Positions 60,765 through 64,000 of a DNA stretch of 64,000 nucleotides are shown here, in pieces; the stretch's first letter is position 1; each line of letters starts with the position of its first letter. Origin of the DNA: Embleya hyalina. Its GTDB lineage: Bacteria > Actinomycetota > Actinomycetes > Streptomycetales > Streptomycetaceae. The stretch is taken from the NCBI RefSeq assembly GCF_003967355.1, contig NZ_BIFH01000013.1, positions 62,001 through 126,000 of the forward strand, in the 5' to 3' direction. The position numbers and the translations under genes are program-made. Under the pieces are notes generated by a model. That model had not been told where the DNA came from. It ran no database searches and saw only the letters and a program-made list of their open reading frames with translations.

Positions 60765-61997
60765 CTACCCCTCGGCGTCCTTCTCCGCCCACAGTTCGCC
60801 CGCGTGCGCCGCGACGAGGGCGGCGATTCGGGCGAGTACGTCGTCCGCCGGTCGCGCGTCGAGCCGGCGGCCGTCGCGCAGGCGCAGCGCGACGTGGTCG
60901 GCGGCGGCCTCGCGGGCGCCGAGCACGGCCTGATACGGGACCAGTCGCGCCTCCCGGATGCGGGCGCCCAGACTGCCTCGTTCCGGACCCGCGATCTCGA
61001 CCCGCAGTCCGAGGTCGGCGCAGCGACGGGCCACCTCCTCGGCGCCCGGCCACTCGGCTTCGGTGATCGGCAGCACCACCACCTGGGTCGGCGCGAGCCA
61101 GGCGGGGAACGCCCCGCCGTGCCGCTCGATCAGGTGCGCCACGGCCCGTTCCACGCTGCCGATGATGCTGCGGTGGATCATCACCGGCCGATGCCGGGCC
61201 CCGTCGGCGCCGATGTAGTGCAGGTCGAACCGCTCGGGCTGATGGAAGTCGACCTGGACGGTGGACAGGGTGGACTCCCGGCCGGCCGCGTCGGTGACCT
61301 GGATGTCGATCTTGGGGCCGTAGAAGGCGGCCTCCCCCTCCGCCGCCTCGTACGGGAGGCCGGAGCGGTCGAGGACGTCGCGCAACAACGCGGTGGCCCG
61401 ACTCCACTTCTCCGGCGCGGCGACGTACTTCCCGCCGGGACCCGGGAGGGAGAGCCGGTGGCGGCTCGCCTCGATGCCGAGTGCCCGGTACGCCCGGCGG
61501 ATCATCTCCAGCGCGGCCCGCGCCTCGTCGGCGACCTGGTCGAGGGTGCAGAAGATGTGCGCGTCGTTGAGCTGGATCGCCCGCACCCGGGTCAGCCCAC
61601 CCAGCACGCCGGAGAGCTCGGACCGGTACATGCCGCCCAACTCGGCCATCCGCAAAGGAAGTTCGCGGTAGCTGTGGGCACGGGAGCGGTAGATGACCGC
61701 ATGGTGCGGACACAGGCTCGGCCGCAGCACCACCTGCTCGCCGCCGAGGTCCATCGGCGGGAACATGTCGTCGCTGTAGTGCGACCAGTGGCCCGAGATC
61801 TCGTACAACTCGCGCTTGCCGAGCACCGGCGAGTAGACGTGCCGGTAGCCCGCCCGGCGCTCCGCGCCCCGGATGTACTCCTCGAGGGTGTGCCGCACGG
61901 TGGCGCCGTCGGGCAGCCAGTAGGGCAGTCCCGCGCCGATCAGCGGGTCGGTGTCGAACAGGTCCAATTCGCGGCCGAGTCTGCGGTGGTCGTACAC
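60765..61997 (-). CDS. thrS: Short threonyl-tRNA synthetase lacking N-terminal editing domains
   Basis: A 410-residue class II synthetase that charges tRNA-Thr. The frame opens at the catalytic core (RLGRELDLFDTDPLIGAGLP, motif 1-like LPDGATVRHTLEEYIRG). Motif 2 spans YRSELSGVLGGLTRVRAIQL, zinc ligands are RPSLCPHHAVIY and the later His, and motif 3 is MIHRSIIGSVERAVAHLIE. The anticodon domain follows. The ~240-residue TGS and editing domains of normal ThrRS (~650 residues) are absent. The GTG has GAGGAG upstream. Short copies like this are known as extra ThrRS, sometimes tied to borrelidin or obafluorin tolerance. A Thr-codon leader peptide and an attenuator upstream mean it is switched on by threonine or Thr-tRNA shortage. 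Confidence 0.95.
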   Translation of the reverse strand: MYDHRRLGRELDLFDTDPLIGAGLPYWLPDGATVRHTLEEYIRGAERRAGYRHVYSPVLGKRELYEISGHWSHYSDDMFPPMDLGGEQVVLRPSLCPHHAVIYRSRAHSYRELPLRMAELGGMYRSELSGVLGGLTRVRAIQLNDAHIFCTLDQVADEARAALEMIRRAYRALGIEASRHRLSLPGPGGKYVAAPEKWSRATALLRDVLDRSGLPYEAAEGEAAFYGPKIDIQVTDAAGRESTLSTVQVDFHQPERFDLHYIGADGARHRPVMIHRSIIGSVERAVAHLIERHGGAFPAWLAPTQVVVLPITEAEWPGAEEVARRCADLGLRVEIAGPERGSLGARIREARLVPYQAVLGAREAAADHVALRLRDGRRLDARPADDVLARIAALVAAHAGELWAEKDAEG

Positions 61998-62017
61998 GGG
62001 GGTCTCCTCGCTGGTGT

Positions 62018-62067
62018 GGGGCGAGTGACCACAAGCCGAAGCCCCGGGGCACTCGCCCCGGGGCTTC
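62018..62067 (-). promoter_or_regulatory. Transcription attenuator of the short thrS (terminator/antiterminator)
   Basis: On the minus strand a 13-bp perfect hairpin (62055-62067 with 62038-62050, 4-nt loop) forms a terminator 17 bp after the leader-peptide stop. The sequence GGGGCGAGTG inside it (62050-62059) is fully complementary to CACTCGCCCC just downstream (62018-62027), so a competing hairpin excludes the terminator. Bases near the leader stop (GTCCCGG) can also pair with the terminator's CCGGGGC arm, a classic 2:3 antiterminator. Together with three Thr codons in the leader this is a complete attenuator. Confidence 0.87.
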
Positions 62068-62083
62068 TTGACCAAGACATCTG

Positions 62084-62137
62084 TCAGCGCGCCGGGACAC
62101 TCTCCGGCGTCGTCGTCATCATGGCAGCGCGCTTCAT
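62084..62137 (-). CDS. Threonine attenuator leader peptide (17 residues)
   Basis: The frame MKRAAMMTTTPESVPAR has three consecutive ACG Thr codons (62108-62116) and stops 17 bp before the terminator hairpin of the short thrS. AGCGCGC near the start and GCGCGCT at the stop can form the leader's own 1:2 hairpin. Ribosome stalling at the Thr codons when Thr-tRNA is scarce would free the antiterminator. There is no strong ribosome site. The peptide itself is not expected to have a function. Confidence 0.85.
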   Translation of the reverse strand: MKRAAMMTTTPESVPAR

Positions 62138-62166
62138 GCCGGCAACGGTAGCAGAGAGGGGCGTCG

Positions 62167-62172
62167 GGTATA
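62167..62172 (-). promoter_or_regulatory. -10 element of the thrS leader transcript (shared divergent region)
   Basis: TATACC on the minus strand lies 30 bp before the leader ATG. It overlaps a symmetric GTATAC that could also serve the divergent HAD gene, only 46 bp from the leader. A -35 would fall inside the HAD gene's start. Confidence 0.45.
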
Positions 62173-62182
62173 CGGTGAGTCG

Positions 62183-62773
62183 ATGATCATTTCGCTGCCG
62201 TCCGGCGACTTTCGCGCGTACCTGTTCGACTGCGACGGAACCATCGTCGACTCCATGCCGCTGCACTATCGGGCCTGGAAGCAGGCCCTCGACGAGTGGG
62301 ACTGCGCGTTCCCCGAGGACCTGTTCTACGCCTGGGGCGGTCGACCGGTGACGGACATCATCGCCTCGCTCAACGCGGACCGGGGCCTGGCCATGCCGGT
62401 CGAGACGGTCGCCCGCCGGCGGGAACTGCTCTTCCGGGAGTATCTGCCGCAGTTGACCCCCGTACCGGGGATCCTCGCGCACATCGACGACGCGTGCGGG
62501 CGGATACCGACCGCCGTGGTCTCCGGGAGCACCCGCGACTCGGTCACCTCGTCGCTGGACACCCTCGGACTGCTCGACCGGTTCGACGTGCTGGTGTGCG
62601 CCGAGGACTACACGCGGGCCAAGCCCGACCCCGAGGGCTTCCTCCGCGCGGCCGGGCACCTGGGTGTCGCACCGGAGCACTGCCTGGTCTTCGAGGACAC
62701 CGAGATGGGGATCCGGGCCGCCACGGCCGCGGGCATGGCATCGGTGCGGGTGCCGCAGAGCCGTCGGGGGTGA
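62183..62773 (+). CDS. HAD-family phosphatase (beta-phosphoglucomutase-like)
   Basis: A 196-residue HAD hydrolase with subclass I cap. Motif 1 is LFDCDGTIVDSMPLHYRAW (nucleophile and acid Asp), motif 2 VVSGSTRDSV, and motifs 3/4 KPDPEGFLRAA and CLVFEDTEMGIRAATAAGM. This is the pattern of sugar-phosphate phosphatases and phosphomutases. The ATG is preceded by GGTGAG. The substrate is unknown. It is divergent from the Thr leader with almost no intergenic space. Confidence 0.93.
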   Translation: MIISLPSGDFRAYLFDCDGTIVDSMPLHYRAWKQALDEWDCAFPEDLFYAWGGRPVTDIIASLNADRGLAMPVETVARRRELLFREYLPQLTPVPGILAHIDDACGRIPTAVVSGSTRDSVTSSLDTLGLLDRFDVLVCAEDYTRAKPDPEGFLRAAGHLGVAPEHCLVFEDTEMGIRAATAAGMASVRVPQSRRG

Positions 62774-62940
62774 ATGAGCGTCCCGGGTGAGGGCGCGGAC
62801 ACGGCGGGTGGAGCGTCGCCGCGGGCCGGCGGCGAATTCACGCGGTCGTCGGCCGTTGTTGGCGGTGTGGATGATCTTCGTGGGTTTTCCAACCAATACC
62901 GTGCGCATGCCCCCACCCCGCCTGCGCCCGGAGAAGCACC

Positions 62941-64000
62941 ATGTGCGAGCAGCACGACGACGATTGTCCCCAGCCCGTCACGCCCCTGTCCGGGCCCGCC
63001 CGCCGGGCGTTCCTGCGCTCCGCGGCGCTGGCCGGAGCCGGTGCCGCGGCCGTGGGGGCGGTCGGCATCTCCCCGGCCGCCGCGGCCGGCACGGACGGCG
63101 GCGCCGGCGGCGCGGCGGCCGACGCGCCGGTGGACGCGCAGGGCATGCCCGCGTGGCGTCCTGATCGCGACAGTCGGCGATTCACGCTGGTGGTGATGCC
63201 GGACACGCAGTACATGTTCGACGAGCCGAGCATCACCACCGAGCCGATCGAGGCGTCCTTCCGGTACATCCTGGAGCACGCGCGCGAGGACAACATCGTC
63301 TTCATGGCGCACCTGGGCGACCTCACCCAGAACGGCCGCAAGCCCGAATTCGACGGCATCGGCCGGGCGTTCGAGGTGCTCGACCGCAAGGGCGTGGCCT
63401 ACAGCGTGCTGGCGGGCAACCACGACATCGATTCCAACACCGACGACCGGCGCGGCCGGTCCGCGTACCTGGACACGTTCGGCCCGCAACGCTTCCGCGG
63501 CAAACGCTCGTTCGGCGGGGCCACCCCGGACGGCTACAACACCTACCACCTGTTCCAGGCCGGGGGACGGGAATGGCTCGTACTCGCCCTGGACTGGCGG
63601 CCCTCGCCCGCGAGCATCGCGTGGGCGCGCAAGGTGATGGCGGACCACCCGCATTCGCCGGTGATCCTGACCAGCCACGAACTGGTCTCCGCCGACATCC
63701 CGGGCCGGGAGGCGGAATTCTCCGACCACGGCCGCCGGTTGTGGGACGAACTGATCAAGGGCAACGACCAGATCTTCCTCACCCTCAACGGCCACTACTG
63801 GCCGGCCGGCCGCAGTACCCGTCGCAACGACGCCGGCAACGACGTACACCTGCACATCACCAACTACCAGAACCGCTACTTCGGCGGCGCCGCGATGATC
63901 CGGCTCTACCACTTCGACCTGGACCGCGACACCATCGACGTGGAGACGCTGTCCCCGTGGATCCTCGGTCGCAACAGCCGCGACCTCAACGAACTCGAGC
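62941..64000 (+). CDS. Tat-exported metallophosphoesterase, 3'-truncated by the window edge
   Basis: The frame from ATG 62941 stays open to the window end (353 codons visible). The N-terminus has a twin-Arg signal (ARRAFLRSAALAGAG) with a long Ala/Gly h-region. The calcineurin-like domain follows: MPDTQYMF (metal Asp), AHLGDLTQNG, AGNHDID, SHELV and NGHYWPAG, all the canonical metal and catalytic residues. It should be a secreted phosphomonoesterase or phosphodiesterase active outside the cell. The domain beyond the phosphoesterase is cut off. Confidence 0.93.
   Translation, partial: MCEQHDDDCPQPVTPLSGPARRAFLRSAALAGAGAAAVGAVGISPAAAAGTDGGAGGAAADAPVDAQGMPAWRPDRDSRRFTLVVMPDTQYMFDEPSITTEPIEASFRYILEHAREDNIVFMAHLGDLTQNGRKPEFDGIGRAFEVLDRKGVAYSVLAGNHDIDSNTDDRRGRSAYLDTFGPQRFRGKRSFGGATPDGYNTYHLFQAGGREWLVLALDWRPSPASIAWARKVMADHPHSPVILTSHELVSADIPGREAEFSDHGRRLWDELIKGNDQIFLTLNGHYWPAGRSTRRNDAGNDVHLHITNYQNRYFGGAAMIRLYHFDLDRDTIDVETLSPWILGRNSRDLNELE

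Noticed and set aside
62038-62137. T-box riboswitch for the thrS gene
   Set aside because: No T-box consensus or specifier loop is visible; a leader peptide with Thr codons explains the hairpins.

Overview
The window reads as chromosome of a high-GC actinobacterium, most likely a member of the Streptomycetaceae; the genus is not determined. The base composition, strong third-position GC, GTG/TTG starts, 4-bp ATGA/GTGA gene overlaps, a class F sortase, a DUF3052 protein, an MmyB/SDR pair and a short ThrRS all fit. No rRNA, tRNA, CRISPR array, prophage or transposase was seen. The first gene (histidine kinase) and the last (metallophosphoesterase) run off the window.

Layout. 1-2.0 kb: end of a sensor kinase, a phased tandem-repeat promoter region, a small secreted protein and a coupled lipoprotein. 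2.9-6.2 kb: a short leader peptide of the actinobacterial sulfur-metabolism type, then two flavin-dependent (LLM) monooxygenases. 6.3-7.9 kb: class F sortase plus a Lys/Pro-repeat surface protein. 8.2-11.6 kb: DUF3052, an ASCH-like protein, and an XRE-cupin regulator divergent from an MFS pump. 11.8-18.1 kb: an isonitrile cassette (AsnB amidotransferase, P450, PvcA-type isonitrile synthase) with a MarR/MFS pair. 18.2-35.5 kb: a pseudo-M4 peptidase, STAS and SpoIIE-type phosphatase regulators, a two-component system divergent from an ABC exporter, tryptophan 2,3-dioxygenase, a Rossmann protein divergent from a second P450, and several hypotheticals. 35.5-35.9 kb: decayed remnants of a regulator/SDR pair. 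36.1-37.9 kb: a three-gene coupled operon whose sigma factor has two region-2 domains. 38.0-46.9 kb: GlxA/isochorismatase, Lrp/EamA, TetR and several membrane or secreted proteins.

47.0-54.0 kb holds the most striking locus: a Pls-type poly-amino-acid synthetase followed on the same strand by a diaminobutyrate aminotransferase and an aspartokinase. Together they supply and polymerise 2,4-diaminobutyrate (or a close relative), so a cationic homopolymer is the likely product. The aspartokinase differs from the Corynebacterium enzyme at three positions tied to feedback resistance.

54.8-62.8 kb: an MMPL transporter, a slipin, a GyrB paralogue without gyrA, and a short threonyl-tRNA synthetase. 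The synthetase is preceded by a 17-residue leader peptide with three consecutive Thr codons and mutually exclusive RNA hairpins, a textbook transcription attenuator. A HAD phosphatase is divergent from it, and a Tat-exported metallophosphoesterase closes the window.

Two small-molecule or polymer loci (isonitrile and poly-Dab type), paralogues of two antibiotic targets (GyrB, ThrRS) and several exporters make this look like an accessory, specialised-metabolism region rather than core chromosome.
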